In this document: piece by piece, positions 1 through 9,072 of the stretch
How the letters are laid out: each line of letters starts with the position of its first letter
How positions within the stretch are numbered: position 1 is the stretch's first letter
Assembly: GCF_029581275.1 (NCBI RefSeq)
Contig: NZ_CP120742.1
Span: 1,586,501 to 1,650,500, forward strand
Origin: Micromonospora sp. WMMD1155
GTDB lineage: Bacteria > Actinomycetota > Actinomycetes > Mycobacteriales > Micromonosporaceae
Length of the DNA: 64,000 nucleotides
Direction: 5' to 3'
The notes under the pieces: model-generated
What the model was told of the DNA's origin: nothing
The model's input: the letters and a program-made list of their open reading frames with translations, nothing else
Database searches by the model: none
Made by a program: the position numbers and the translations under genes

Positions 1-843
1 TTGCTGCGCCCCGACGGCGGTTCGGCCCGGGTGTTCGGCCACGACGTGGTCACCGAGGCCGACAAGGTCCGCTCCCGGGTCAGCCTCACCGGCCAGTACG
101 CCTCGGTCGACGAGGACCTGACCGGCACGGAGAACCTGGTGCTCCTCGCCCGCCTGCTCGGTCTGCGCAAGCCGGCCGCCCGGGAGCGCGCGGCGGCCCT
201 GCTCGCCGCGTTCGGTCTGACCGAGGCGAGCGACCGCCAGGTGAAGAAGTACTCGGGTGGGATGCGGCGGCGCATCGACATCGCCGCGAGCATCCTCAAC
301 ACCCCCGACCTGCTGTTCCTCGACGAGCCGACGACCGGTCTCGACCCGCGCAGCCGCAACCAGGTGTGGGAGATCGTCCGGGCGGTGGTGTCCCACGGCA
401 CGACGGTGCTGCTGACCACCCAGTACCTGGACGAGGCCGACCAACTCGCCGGACGGATCGCGGTCGTCGACCACGGCCGGGTGATCGCGGAGGGCACCCC
501 GGGTGAGTTGAAGTCGTCGATCGGCTCCGGCACGGTCCACCTTCGACTGCGCGATCCCGGCCAGCGTCCCGAGGCGGAGCGGGTGCTCCGGGAGGCGCTC
601 GGTGTGCCGGTGCAGCTCGCCGCCGACCCGGTGGCGTTGACCGCCCGCGTCGGCGAGGCCGGCACCGACCTCGACGCCAGCGCCCAGGCCGCCCGGGTGC
701 TGAGCGACCTGGCCCGCGCCGGCATCGTCGTGGACAACTTCTCCCTGGGCCAGCCGAGCCTCGACGAGGTCTTCCTGGCCCTGACCGATCACCCCGCCGT
801 GCCGGCCGACGAGCGCGACGACGAGCTGGAGGCAGCCCGATGA
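1..843 (+). CDS. ABC exporter ATP-binding subunit, DrrA-like (5' end cut by window edge)
   Basis: ATPase subunit of an ABC-2 type exporter. The visible part has a Q-loop region ([13 protein letters not shown], near residue 30), the ABC signature YSGGMRRR near residue 84, Walker [13 protein letters not shown] near residue 105, and [10 protein letters not shown] at the switch position, a wording typical of DrrA-type daunorubicin-resistance ATPases. Walker A is absent only because the window starts after it, so the TTG at base 1 is not a credible start. The last ~80 residues fit the C-terminal extension (DUF4162 type) of this family. The stop overlaps the permease start (ATGA), so the two genes are translationally coupled. 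The substrate cannot be read from sequence; drugs or lipids are usual for the family. Confidence 0.93.
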   Translation: MLRPDGGSARVFGHDVVTEADKVRSRVSLTGQYASVDEDLTGTENLVLLARLLGLRKPAARERAAALLAAFGLTEASDRQVKKYSGGMRRRIDIAASILNTPDLLFLDEPTTGLDPRSRNQVWEIVRAVVSHGTTVLLTTQYLDEADQLAGRIAVVDHGRVIAEGTPGELKSSIGSGTVHLRLRDPGQRPEAERVLREALGVPVQLAADPVALTARVGEAGTDLDASAQAARVLSDLARAGIVVDNFSLGQPSLDEVFLALTDHPAVPADERDDELEAAR

Positions 844-1697
844 GCGACACCACGACCACCACCACCGAACGGGCCCCGTCCGTCTACGTCCCGTCCGCCG
901 AGGCGCTGGCGACGGTGCTCGCGCCCAATGCCCGACCGCCCCGGCCCAGCGCGCTGAGCGCGTCGCTCACCTTCGGCTGGCGCGCCATGCTGAAGATCAA
1001 GCACGTGCCGGAGCAGCTCTTCGACGTGACCGCGTTCCCGATCATCATGGTGCTGATGTTCACGTACCTGTTCGGTGGGGCACTCGCCGGCAGCCCGCGC
1101 GAATACCTGCAGTTCTTCCTACCCGGCATCATGGTGACCAGCGTCGTCATGATCACCATGTACACCGGCATCGGCCTCAACACCGACATCGAGAAGGGCA
1201 TCTTCGACCGGTTCCGGACGCTGCCCGTCTGGCGTCCGTCCGCACTGGTCGGCATGATCTTCGGCGACGTGCTGCGCTACGTCCTCGCCGCGCTGGTGAT
1301 CCTGGGCCTGGGGCTGGTGCTCGGTTTCCGCCCGCAGGGCGGGGTGGTCGGCGTGGCCGCCGGGATCGGCCTGCTGGTGGTCTTCTCGTTCGCGTTCTCC
1401 TGGGTGTGGACGTTCTTCGGGCTGATCCTGCGCAGCGAGAAGTCGGTGATGGGGGTCAGCATGATGGTGCTGTTCCCGCTGACGTTCCTCAGCAACGTCT
1501 TCGTCGACCCGAGCACCATGCCCGGCTGGCTCCAGGCGTTCGTGAAGGTCAACCCGGTGACGCAGTTGGTCGCCGCGATCCGTGGGGCGATGAGCGGCGA
1601 TTCGGACCCGTCGGCCACCATGTGGTTGCTGGTGTGGAGCGCCGGCTTCCTGCTCGTCTTCGGCACCCTGACCATGTACCGGTACAACCGCCGCTGA
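840..1697 (+). CDS. ABC-2 type exporter permease, DrrB-like
   Basis: Membrane subunit partnering the upstream ATPase. The 285-residue protein has a ~45-residue cytoplasmic N-terminal segment and about six hydrophobic segments, with the family-typical [13 protein letters not shown] and [26 protein letters not shown] stretches. The latter is the ABC-2 signature before the last membrane helix. Length and architecture match DrrB-type permeases. The start codon overlaps the ATPase stop by 4 bp. The gene ends 16 bp before a long palindrome that can terminate transcription, so this is the last gene of its operon and it converges on the next gene. Confidence 0.93.
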   Translation: MSDTTTTTTERAPSVYVPSAEALATVLAPNARPPRPSALSASLTFGWRAMLKIKHVPEQLFDVTAFPIIMVLMFTYLFGGALAGSPREYLQFFLPGIMVTSVVMITMYTGIGLNTDIEKGIFDRFRTLPVWRPSALVGMIFGDVLRYVLAALVILGLGLVLGFRPQGGVVGVAAGIGLLVVFSFAFSWVWTFFGLILRSEKSVMGVSMMVLFPLTFLSNVFVDPSTMPGWLQAFVKVNPVTQLVAAIRGAMSGDSDPSATMWLLVWSAGFLLVFGTLTMYRYNRR

Positions 1698-1712
1698 CGA
1701 TTGTCAGAGCGT

Positions 1713-1742
1713 CGGGCGCCGCCACGGCCGTGGCGGCGCCCG
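1713..1742. terminator. Perfect 30-bp palindrome between convergent genes
   Basis: The sequence is fully self-complementary around the GGCC centre at about 1726-1729, giving a GC-only stem of roughly 13 bp with a four-base loop. It lies between the stop of the ABC permease (1697) and the stop of the opposing AAA regulator (1751). No U-tract is seen, which is usual for high-GC actinomycete terminators, so it is best read as a bidirectional terminator. Confidence 0.7.
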
Positions 1743-1750
1743 TCGTGGTG

Positions 1751-4700
1751 TCAGAGCCGCCAGCGCAGCGGCTCGGGCGGCAGATAGCGGCAGGTGCTGC
1801 CGGTCGAGACGGAGTCGCGCAGATGGCCGGCGAGGGCCGGGTGCCGCTCGTCGAGCTTGCGCAGCGTGTCCCGGATGCGGGCGGTCACCGTCTTGCGGGC
1901 CCGCTCGGCCTCGTCGCCCAACCGACGGCTCCGCCCGGCCAGCCCCGCCGCCGCCCGCAACTCGTCGAGCAACGCACTTCGCTCGGCGTCCAGTGTGGCC
2001 ACCTTCCGGTCGTCCTCACGGGCGGCGGCCCGGTCGATCTCCTCGTCGAGTCGGGCCAGGTGCCGCCGGTAGCGGGCCTTCGCCTCGTCGTCGAGGACCG
2101 GGTCGGCACCCAGTCGCCGGGCCGCGACCAACTCCGGCCCGGCGGCCGGATCGAGCAACTCCACGGCGGGTACGTCACTGCCCGGTCGACTCAGCAGCAG
2201 ATGCAGGTCGTGCAGGCCCTTGGCGTCGGGCAGGTGCACCACCACACCCGCGTACGCGAGTTGCCAGACCGGCCCGTCGCGCCGAAACTCGTACCCCTCG
2301 ATGACCGGCGCGACCTGGACCGGCCCGGCGTTCTCGACCAGCCCGACGGCCTCGATCGCCGCGACGCCGTGGCCCGGCTCGACGGCGTGGCCCGGCTCGA
2401 CGGCGTGGCCCGGCTCGACGGCGTGGCCCGGCTCGACGGCGCCCGTCACGGCCCCTGTGGGCGCGGCGAGCCGGTGGAGCACCTGCGTCATCCCGAGCGC
2501 TGTCGCCTCCTGCACGGTGGTCGCGTGCAGCGCGGCGGCCGTCGCGGCGTCGCCCGGGTGACCCCGGCCGGCCAGGGCCCTCCCCAGCCCGGCGCGGGCG
2601 AGCAGCGACCAGGGTCGGGCACCCAGCCGGTCGGCGGATTCACGGGCGGCGGTGAACCCGGCGACGGCGTCGCCCCACCGCTCCTGGGCCAGGTCGATCA
2701 GGGCCAGCCAGTGGTCGACGGGGCCGCTGATGTCGCAGCCGAACAGCCCGACCATCCACTCGCCTCGGTGCGGGGCGAGCGCGGACCGGGCGTCGTCGCA
2801 GCGCCGCGGGTCGGCGGACGCCGCGGCGACCTGTGCCCGTAACCGCAGCCAGAGCGGCGACACCGGACGCGGGTACCGGATGTCGGCGGCCTCGATGCCC
2901 GCGGTCAACCGGATCGCCGTCTCGCCGTCGCCACGCTCGGCGGCGGTGATCGCCCGCAGCAACTCCTGGTAGGGGTAGTCGATCGGGGCCAGCCCGTCCA
3001 GCAGGATCTCGGCCTCGGCGCACCGGCCCTGCAACAGCAGCCGCGACCAGCGCAGGTGATGACCCATGAACCCGAACTCGGCGTGACTCGGGTCCGCGAT
3101 GTCGGTGAGGTCGGCGAACCGCTCGTCGGCCTCGGCGAAGTCGCCCCGGAAGGCGGCGATGATCCCGCTGTCGACTGATGCCGCCATCCGGTGCCTGGGG
3201 AGATCGGCCTCCCGGTCCGCGCCGACGAACGTGGTGAACTCGTCGTTGAAGCGCGGGTCGCCCAACTCCAACAACGCCACCCAGCGCAGCGAGGTGGCCC
3301 ACAGCTCGGTCTCCCGGTCGCCGGTGCGGCGGGCCACATCGCGGATCTCGGCGGTCAGCGCAGCGCGGGCCGTCGCGGTGCCCAGGCCCCAGGTGGTGTC
3401 GTGGCGGGCCCACAGGCTGAAGGTGAGCGCCTCGTCGTCCTGCCCACGACGGGCGATCGTCTCGGTGGCGGTGATCAGGTCGGCGACCAGCGTGCCGACC
3501 GACGCGTCGGCGTCCGGTTCGCCGATCAACCGCCGGTACGCCTCCCGGACCAGCCCCGCCGCCTCAGCCGACCGGGCGGTCTCCACCTGTCGGGCGCGGT
3601 TGACGATGAGGGCGACCCGGGCCAGCAGCACCGGATCGTCGAGTGTGCGGGCCAACGCCCCCGCCTCGGTGAGCAGTCGGGTGGCCTCGTCCCGACCGGA
3701 GTGGTGGTATTGCGCCTCACCGAACTCCACCAGGATCCGTACGCGCTGCGCCGGGTCCTCGACCACGTCCAGGGCCCGACGGAAGTGCACCGCCGCCTCG
3801 TCGGTCGCCAGCCGGGTGAACGCGTCCCGCCCGGCGGCGACCAGCAGCGTCGCCACCCGGGCCCGGTCGAGCACGGGCCCGGCCAGGTAGGCGTGCCGGG
3901 CCAGGTCGGCGGGGACCAACCGGTCGCTGAGCTCCTGGAGGTGGTCGACCGCTCGGACGACAGCGCCGTGCCGGGCCTGCCGGTCGTCGTCGGACAGCCC
4001 GTCGTAGAGGGTCTCGCGGACCAGGTCGTGGGCGAAGGCGAACCGGCCGCCACCTCGGGCGACCATCAGCCGAGCGATCACCGCCCGGTCGAGCAGTCTG
4101 TCGACCTGCGCCACCGGGGCCGCCACGCAGGCCGCCAGCACCTGACGGTGAAGTTCCCGACCGAGTACGGCGGCGACGGTGAGCGCCTCGACCACGGTCG
4201 GGGGTAGTTGGGCCAGGCGGCGGCTTACCGCCTCCCGTACGCCGGGGGCGATGGTCCCGGCCGCGTCGTCGGCGTGCCACAACCGCGCGGTCTGCTCGAT
4301 GAAGAACGGGTTGCCGCCGGTGCGGCGGTGCACCTCGTCGACGAGACCGGCATCGGGTTGCCGCCCGGCGGTCCGTGTCATCAACGCCGCCACCTCGTCG
4401 CGGGAGAGGCCGGTGAGGGTGATGCCGGTGGCCTTCGCGACGAGCGGCATGAGCAGGGGGCGCAGCGGGTGCTCGCCCGACTCGACCTCGGCGTCCCGGT
4501 AGGTGCCGATCAGCAGTAACCGCTCGAACCAGGTGTGCTGGGCGGCGAAGCTCAGCAGCCGCAGCGACGCCGGGTCGGCCCAGTGCAGATCGTCGAGGAC
4601 CACCACGACCGGCCGGTGCTGGGAGACCGCGACCAGTGCGGCGGTCACCGCGTCGAACAGCGCGAACGCCTCCCGGTCGGCGGCGTCCGCGCCGGTGTCG

Positions 4701-5080
4701 ACGCCGGCCCAACTGGCGGCGCGGCCGGCCTGCTCGCCGATGGGGTCGGCCTCGCCGAGCAGAGCCGCGAGGGCCGGCTCAGCGGTGGGGCGGGCCACCT
4801 CCCAGTCGTCGGCGGAGCGCCGCAGACCACGCAGCACCTGCACCCACGGCCAGTAGCCGGGGGCGCTGTCCGAATCCCAGCAGGCCGCGCCGAGCACCAG
4901 CGCGCCGCGCTGCCGAGCCTCCCGCGCCGCCGCCGTGACGAGTGTCGTCTTGCCGATGCCCGGCTCACCGGTGACCAGGACGAGACCGCCATGACTGGTC
5001 GTCGCCCGGTCCATCTCGGCGCGCAGCAGACCCACGGGGTGATCCCGGCCGATGATCGCGTCGCCGCGCCGCGCGTCCAT
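1751..5080 (-). CDS. Large AAA/STAND-type ATPase with TPR-like middle region
   Basis: A 1109-residue protein of the predicted-ATPase (AAA_16) family that resembles LuxR-type large regulators without a recognisable HTH. It opens with a short anchor (IIGRDHPVGLLRAEMDRA) and Walker A GEPGIGKT at residues 38-45. Walker B is VVVVLDDLHWAD at about 158-169. The middle part (about 380-860) is alpha-helical and TPR-like. Just after the helical region lies a short repeat of VEPGHA units. The C-terminal ~170 residues start with YEFRRDGPVWQLAYAG and end in a charged helical stretch that probably forms a coiled coil (RRHLARLDEEIDRAAA). This tail is common in mycobacterial and actinomycete ATPases of this class. 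Role inferred: signal-sensing regulator or scaffold; ligand and target unknown. Confidence 0.75.
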   Translation of the reverse strand: MDARRGDAIIGRDHPVGLLRAEMDRATTSHGGLVLVTGEPGIGKTTLVTAAAREARQRGALVLGAACWDSDSAPGYWPWVQVLRGLRRSADDWEVARPTAEPALAALLGEADPIGEQAGRAASWAGVDTGADAADREAFALFDAVTAALVAVSQHRPVVVVLDDLHWADPASLRLLSFAAQHTWFERLLLIGTYRDAEVESGEHPLRPLLMPLVAKATGITLTGLSRDEVAALMTRTAGRQPDAGLVDEVHRRTGGNPFFIEQTARLWHADDAAGTIAPGVREAVSRRLAQLPPTVVEALTVAAVLGRELHRQVLAACVAAPVAQVDRLLDRAVIARLMVARGGGRFAFAHDLVRETLYDGLSDDDRQARHGAVVRAVDHLQELSDRLVPADLARHAYLAGPVLDRARVATLLVAAGRDAFTRLATDEAAVHFRRALDVVEDPAQRVRILVEFGEAQYHHSGRDEATRLLTEAGALARTLDDPVLLARVALIVNRARQVETARSAEAAGLVREAYRRLIGEPDADASVGTLVADLITATETIARRGQDDEALTFSLWARHDTTWGLGTATARAALTAEIRDVARRTGDRETELWATSLRWVALLELGDPRFNDEFTTFVGADREADLPRHRMAASVDSGIIAAFRGDFAEADERFADLTDIADPSHAEFGFMGHHLRWSRLLLQGRCAEAEILLDGLAPIDYPYQELLRAITAAERGDGETAIRLTAGIEAADIRYPRPVSPLWLRLRAQVAAASADPRRCDDARSALAPHRGEWMVGLFGCDISGPVDHWLALIDLAQERWGDAVAGFTAARESADRLGARPWSLLARAGLGRALAGRGHPGDAATAAALHATTVQEATALGMTQVLHRLAAPTGAVTGAVEPGHAVEPGHAVEPGHAVEPGHGVAAIEAVGLVENAGPVQVAPVIEGYEFRRDGPVWQLAYAGVVVHLPDAKGLHDLHLLLSRPGSDVPAVELLDPAAGPELVAARRLGADPVLDDEAKARYRRHLARLDEEIDRAAAREDDRKVATLDAERSALLDELRAAAGLAGRSRRLGDEAERARKTVTARIRDTLRKLDERHPALAGHLRDSVSTGSTCRYLPPEPLRWRL
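2368..2440. repeat. About four tandem 18-bp units inside the AAA ATPase gene
   Basis: Four consecutive near-identical copies of an 18-bp unit (CGTGGCCCGGCTCGACGG on the plus strand) encode VEPGHA hexapeptides in the linker before the C-terminal domain of the AAA ATPase. The unit length is a multiple of three, so copy-number change keeps the frame. The boundaries are good to a base or two. Confidence 0.85.
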
Positions 5081-5141
5081 GGTTTCCAGACGGTACTGGA
5101 ACCGTCTGACAAGCCGGGCGGGTTATTCGCCCAACCACCGT

Positions 5142-5753
5142 CTACGCCTGCGCGCCACGCGGTAGCGCCAGCTCCACCGCGTCCGGCTCGACCCCTCTGA
5201 CCTGGGCCTGCTCGGCCGCCCACCGCAGGTAGGCCAGCCACTCCTCGGACGACCACCCGTTGCGGCGCACGACGCCGGCCTCGGCGGGCAGCCCGCCGGC
5301 CACGACGCGGTCCAGGATCAGCGGCTGCACCCCACCCACCCCGCGCCGATAACCGGCGAAGTAGAGCACCTTCGTGAACAGGCCCGGCCCCAACCACGGC
5401 AGCCGCGCCTGATCGCGGTCGAGGAAGCGGTGGTACGCCGACCGCAACCGAGCCTCGTCGGGTGCCTCTTCCAGCGCGTACGCCAGGCGCTTGCCGTCCG
5501 GATCGGCGTCGAGCGACCTCGTGGCGCGCCACGGGCCGTACCCGATGGGCCCGTAAGCCCAGGCCAGGACGGCGGTCAGCAGTTGCCGTGGACTCGCCTC
5601 GCCAGCCTGGTGGGCGTCGGCGACAGCGAAGACGTCCCGCCGCCGGATCTCGCCGCTCGCCGGGAGCAGGTCGGGCCACGCGTCCGGTGGGAGCCCCGCC
5701 CGCCACCGGTCGACCCGCACGGTCACCGGATGGTGTTCAGTCCTTGTCTTCAT
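5142..5753 (-). CDS. Probable 8-oxoguanine DNA glycosylase OGG-fold protein
   Basis: A 203-residue protein whose conserved stretches (AWAYGPIGYGPWRA near the middle, LGPGLFTKVLYFAGY, and LILDRVVAGGL) resemble actinomycete proteins annotated as OGG-fold, a helix-hairpin-helix relative of 8-oxoguanine DNA glycosylase. I see no clear catalytic Lys/Asp pair of a true glycosylase, so activity is unproven. The ATG at 5753 (MKTRTEHH) is preferred over the frame's upstream in-frame ATG because the extra ~89 residues would run through the divergent regulator's promoter. It is divergent from the XRE-ImmA gene. Family call from memory of similar proteins; moderate certainty. Confidence 0.5.
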   Translation of the reverse strand: MKTRTEHHPVTVRVDRWRAGLPPDAWPDLLPASGEIRRRDVFAVADAHQAGEASPRQLLTAVLAWAYGPIGYGPWRATRSLDADPDGKRLAYALEEAPDEARLRSAYHRFLDRDQARLPWLGPGLFTKVLYFAGYRRGVGGVQPLILDRVVAGGLPAEAGVVRRNGWSSEEWLAYLRWAAEQAQVRGVEPDAVELALPRGAQA

Positions 5754-5883
5754 GACCCGAACGCTATGGCTGGGTGCTCCCGTCGACTGCCCCGTACCGC
5801 CATGTCGGGGTATCGACGAGCAGCAACCAACCATCGAATTCGTAACGCCGATTCGCTCTGGTCGAGACGTAGGGCAGGAGGGC

Positions 5884-5898
5884 GTGCGATTTTCGCAC
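5884..5898 (+). promoter_or_regulatory. Inverted repeat directly before the XRE-ImmA start codon
   Basis: Perfect 6-bp arms GTGCGA and TCGCAC separated by TTT end one base before the ATG at 5900. The only good Shine-Dalgarno sequence (AGGAGGG, about 5876-5882) lies on the far side, so the repeat sits between ribosome-binding site and start codon. It could be an autoregulatory XRE operator or a small RNA hairpin controlling translation. Inference from position only. Confidence 0.45.
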
Positions 5899-5899
5899 C

Positions 5900-7207
5900 A
5901 TGACCGAAACCGGCGACTGGGCGACAGTCGGCGAGCAGGTACGCCAGACGCGGCTGGGGGCTGGCCTTTCTCAGGCCGAGCTGGGTGCACAGCTCGGCCT
6001 CGATCGCACGATGATCGCAAAGATCGAGTCAGGCGTTCGACGCGTGGACGCGCTGGAGCTGATCCGGCTCGCAGCCGCGCTCGACGTACCCATCGATCAC
6101 CTGCTTCATCGTCGACCAGCGGTGATCTCGCACCGCTCGGAGGTCATCGCCGAGGACACCGACACAGACGCGGCGAGACGCTCTCAACGCCTGGAGATCG
6201 CGCTCGCCTCGTGGCTCAGGGACGTCCGTCAACTCCTTGACATCGGCACGCTCACTCTCATCTCCCCGGTCCGTTACCAAGGGACCATCACCTCCGACGA
6301 GGACGCCCGCACTGCGGCGCGCTGGCTGCGTGACGTGCGGGGCATTGGCACAGAGCCGATCGACACTCTGATGGATTTCTGTGAGCGCAGCGGCCAGTAC
6401 GTCCTGATCAGCGATCTTCCGGGCGAGAGCGCATCAATGGTGGACGGCTACCTGGCGGTGTCGGTCGTCAGCGTCGAGGGAGACCCTGGCCGGCGGCGAG
6501 CAACCGCCGCCCACGAGCTGGGCCACATGGTGTTGGGCGACGAATATTCCAGCGATCTGGCCGTACACGTCTCCCGCGCCGACCGGGAAAGTTTGATCAA
6601 CGCCTTTGCCGCCGAGTTACTCCTCCCGGTGGCGGCGTTCGCTGACGTCCTCAGCCGCCCGATGTCTCGAGAAGATCTGATCCTTCTCACTGCCCGCTAC
6701 CGCACGTCGTGGTCGCTCGCGGTACGCCAGGCGGAGCACGCTGGTTGGCTCGATGTTTCGTCGGCCCGCTGGTGCCGAACCACGCCAACCCGGGCGGAGA
6801 TCATGGATGCAGTTGGCTGGGCGCCGCAGCGAGACTTGGACGCCATTCGTGTGCCGCCTGGCTATTCGCACGCGGTGATGCAGGCGTGGCGTCGCTACCT
6901 CGTTTCGGATGCCCGCGCGGTCGAACTGCTCCATGGCCAGATCGGCCTGGACGACCTACCAACACGCGACCGTGCGGGCCCCGGATTAACACCTGCAGCG
7001 TGGTGGCCGTCCGGTGGCGGGACGGCCACACGTGACGCGCGTCGTCAGGCCGTGGCGCAGATGGCGTACGCCGTGTCGGACCAGTTCCCGGCGAACGCGT
7101 CCTCCTCGTACGCGCCGGAGGCAACCGATGTCGGCGCGGTCGCCGGGCCACCGTTGGGGCGGAAGTCGTCCACGATGCCCTCGCCGGTCACCCCGTTCAG
7201 CTCGTAG
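5900..7207 (+). CDS. XRE-family regulator fused to ImmA/IrrE metallopeptidase
   Basis: Residues ~8-65 form a Cro/C1-type HTH (LSQAELGAQLGLDRTMIAKIESG). Residues ~150-290 form an ImmA/IrrE domain with the zinc-peptidase motif AAHELGHMVLGDE (HEXXH = HELGH) and the following conserved FAAELLLPVAAF helix. Such fusions act as stress or mobile-element switches in which the peptidase part cleaves a repressor or partner protein. The expected end of the protein is about residue 360 (LHGQIGLDDLPTRDR). The frame instead stays open to 7207 and its last ~55 residues are antisense to the next gene. A stop in another frame (TAA near 6986) suggests that a small indel removed the original end. Confidence 0.8.
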   Translation: MTETGDWATVGEQVRQTRLGAGLSQAELGAQLGLDRTMIAKIESGVRRVDALELIRLAAALDVPIDHLLHRRPAVISHRSEVIAEDTDTDAARRSQRLEIALASWLRDVRQLLDIGTLTLISPVRYQGTITSDEDARTAARWLRDVRGIGTEPIDTLMDFCERSGQYVLISDLPGESASMVDGYLAVSVVSVEGDPGRRRATAAHELGHMVLGDEYSSDLAVHVSRADRESLINAFAAELLLPVAAFADVLSRPMSREDLILLTARYRTSWSLAVRQAEHAGWLDVSSARWCRTTPTRAEIMDAVGWAPQRDLDAIRVPPGYSHAVMQAWRRYLVSDARAVELLHGQIGLDDLPTRDRAGPGLTPAAWWPSGGGTATRDARRQAVAQMAYAVSDQFPANASSSYAPEATDVGAVAGPPLGRKSSTMPSPVTPFSS

Positions 7208-7935
7208 CCGCCGCCGGTCAGCACCTTCCCGACGGGGCAGGTGGCCGTGACGCTGCGGAAGTCGAGCGAGTTGCTGGCCCCCACCGTGGACGCCCGGACC
7301 AGGCCGAGGAGCGGGTTGGCACAGATGGCGTACGCGGTCACCGACCAGTTGAGGGTCGTCGCGTCCGACTCGTACGCGCCGACGGTGACCGCTGTCGGCG
7401 CGGCGGCGACGCCTCCGTTGGGGCGGAAGTCGTCGACGACCCCTTCGCCGGTGACGCCGTTCAACTCGTAGCCCGTGCCGGTCAGCACCTTCCCGGCCGG
7501 GCAGGTCGCGCTGGTGGAGTGGTAGTCGGCCGAGCTGCTCGTGCCGACCGTGGAGACCCGCACCAGACCGGGCACCGGGTTGGCGCAGATCGCGTACGCC
7601 GTCACGGACCAGTTCCCGGCGAAAGCCTCCGTCTCGTACGCGCCGACGGTGACCGCTGTCGGCGCGGTGGCCGGGCCGCCGTTGGGGCGCAGGTCGTCGA
7701 CGACGCCCTCACCGGTGACGCCGTTCAACTCGTAGCCGGTGCCGGTGAGCACCTTGCCGACCGGGCAGGTCGCCGTGGCGCTGTGGAAGTCGGCCGAGTC
7801 GCTGACGCTCGTCGCGGCCACCCGCACCAGGCCGGGGACCGCGGCGGACGCCGGGCTCGCCGGGGCGACCACCGCAGCGACCGCGACGAGAGCCAGCACG
7901 AGTAGGACGGCGCGGGCTTGTTTCCGAGTACGCAT
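7045..7935 (-). CDS. Secreted protein of three ~85-residue Cys-pair repeats
   Basis: A 296-residue exported protein. Residues 1-32 are a classical Sec signal peptide (positive n-region, long Ala/Val/Leu core, SPASAA cleavage region). The rest consists of three tandem copies, each beginning GLVR(V/A), then TATCPVGKVLTG, then YELNGVTGEG(V/I)VDD and RPNGG, and closing with TAYAICA. Each copy has one Cys near its start and one at its end, so each probably folds as a small disulfide-closed beta module. I do not recognise a named family with confidence; related repeats occur in other actinomycete secreted proteins. Its 3' end overlaps the converging XRE-ImmA frame by 163 bp. Confidence 0.85.
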   Translation of the reverse strand: MRTRKQARAVLLVLALVAVAAVVAPASPASAAVPGLVRVAATSVSDSADFHSATATCPVGKVLTGTGYELNGVTGEGVVDDLRPNGGPATAPTAVTVGAYETEAFAGNWSVTAYAICANPVPGLVRVSTVGTSSSADYHSTSATCPAGKVLTGTGYELNGVTGEGVVDDFRPNGGVAAAPTAVTVGAYESDATTLNWSVTAYAICANPLLGLVRASTVGASNSLDFRSVTATCPVGKVLTGGGYELNGVTGEGIVDDFRPNGGPATAPTSVASGAYEEDAFAGNWSDTAYAICATA

Positions 7936-8143
7936 ATGTTTCTCCCGTCTGAGGCCCGGTCAGCAGATGTCGTACCGCCGACATCAAGGCCGTTCGCAAT
8001 CGACGGGTTGACGGTAGGTAGCCACCCGACCAGGGGTTATCCCCAAACCGACTACGTCGCGTAGCGGACGGGCAGCGTGAACCCGAGCCCACATATTGAC
8101 TGTTAACTATCAGTTTCGCGAGCGCGGCCCTAGCATTCGCCTC

Positions 8144-9031
8144 ATGTCAGCTCGTCGCGTCATCGCCGTCGTAGCCGTCGCCGCGCTGGCGAGCCTGCTC
8201 GCCGTCAACGTCGCCCATGCCGACGACGGCCCGGCGATCAGCACCCCCGGCAGCCCGACGGTGGTGGTCAACGAACCGCACCAGCTCACGCTCACCTGGA
8301 CGCCGTCCGCCTGGGTCGACGGGCAGGGCACCGGGCAGCCCATCAACTACGAGGTGCAGGTGCCACTGGGCCCCAACACGTACCGCTGGCTCGGCACCAC
8401 CGAGGACACCACGATCACGCTGACGGACCTGGCGCCCGGCACGACGTACCGGATCGCGGTTGCCGCCCGCGCGCTCGGCGGCTACTCCGACTCCTCGGCC
8501 GCCACCACAGTGCGCACGGCCAGCGGTCGCGCGACGGTCAGCTACCTCAATCTCGACTGGTCCCCGACGAACAACCAGATCCAGTACCTCTTGCGGGTCA
8601 CCAACACCGGCACCGGGCCGCTCGACCTGAGCACCGTGCGAGTGCGATACCACCTGCGCTTCGAGGGCGGCAACACCTCGCTGGTGCCGAACTGTGACTG
8701 GGCGGCGCTGGGCTGCGCCCGGATCCAGCAGACCGTGCAGTTCTTCGTCCCACCGGGCGGGCCGCCGTCCGCGATGTCGACGCCGGCCCCGCCGTACCCC
8801 CCGCCGGGCACGCCCGTCCCGGGTTGGGTGGAGCTGACCTTCACCGGTGGGACGCTCGCGCCGGGCCAGTCGACCGGGCCGATCCAGCTACGGCATCACC
8901 GGCACAGTTGGAGCACCATCGACGAGCGCGACGACCCGAGCTGGCTCGCCGCCACCGGGCAGTGGACCGAGAACGGTCGGATCACGCTGGACGTCGACGA
9001 GGTACGCGAGTTCGGCGACACGAACACCTGA
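8144..9031 (+). CDS. Secreted fibronectin type III domain protein
   Basis: A 295-residue exported protein with a signal peptide (MSARRVIAVVAVAALASLLAVNVAHA, given in part) cleaved near AHA-DD. Residues ~30-125 are a fibronectin III domain (TLTWTPSAWVDG, YRIAVAARALGGYS). The C-terminal ~170 residues (VSYLNLDWSPTNNQIQYLLRVTNTG and later LTFTGGTLAPGQSTGPIQLR) look like a CBM3-type or cellulose-binding beta-sandwich with its WxEL and PGQS features. A role in polysaccharide binding outside the cell is inferred. ATG at 8144 is chosen over an upstream frame start because the signal peptide begins there. Confidence 0.75.
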   Translation: MSARRVIAVVAVAALASLLAVNVAHADDGPAISTPGSPTVVVNEPHQLTLTWTPSAWVDGQGTGQPINYEVQVPLGPNTYRWLGTTEDTTITLTDLAPGTTYRIAVAARALGGYSDSSAATTVRTASGRATVSYLNLDWSPTNNQIQYLLRVTNTGTGPLDLSTVRVRYHLRFEGGNTSLVPNCDWAALGCARIQQTVQFFVPPGGPPSAMSTPAPPYPPPGTPVPGWVELTFTGGTLAPGQSTGPIQLRHHRHSWSTIDERDDPSWLAATGQWTENGRITLDVDEVREFGDTNT

Positions 9032-9072
9032 CCGCACCCTTGAACGGCGAGTGCGAGCCGGCTCGGCAGCGC

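Noticed and set aside
2368..2440. CRISPR array
   Set aside because: The copies are directly adjacent without spacers and are translated in frame as a protein linker.
1406..2842. Plus-strand frame of 478 codons over the ABC permease and AAA gene
   Set aside because: Antisense/out-of-frame composition artefact; the real genes on each side have full domain support.
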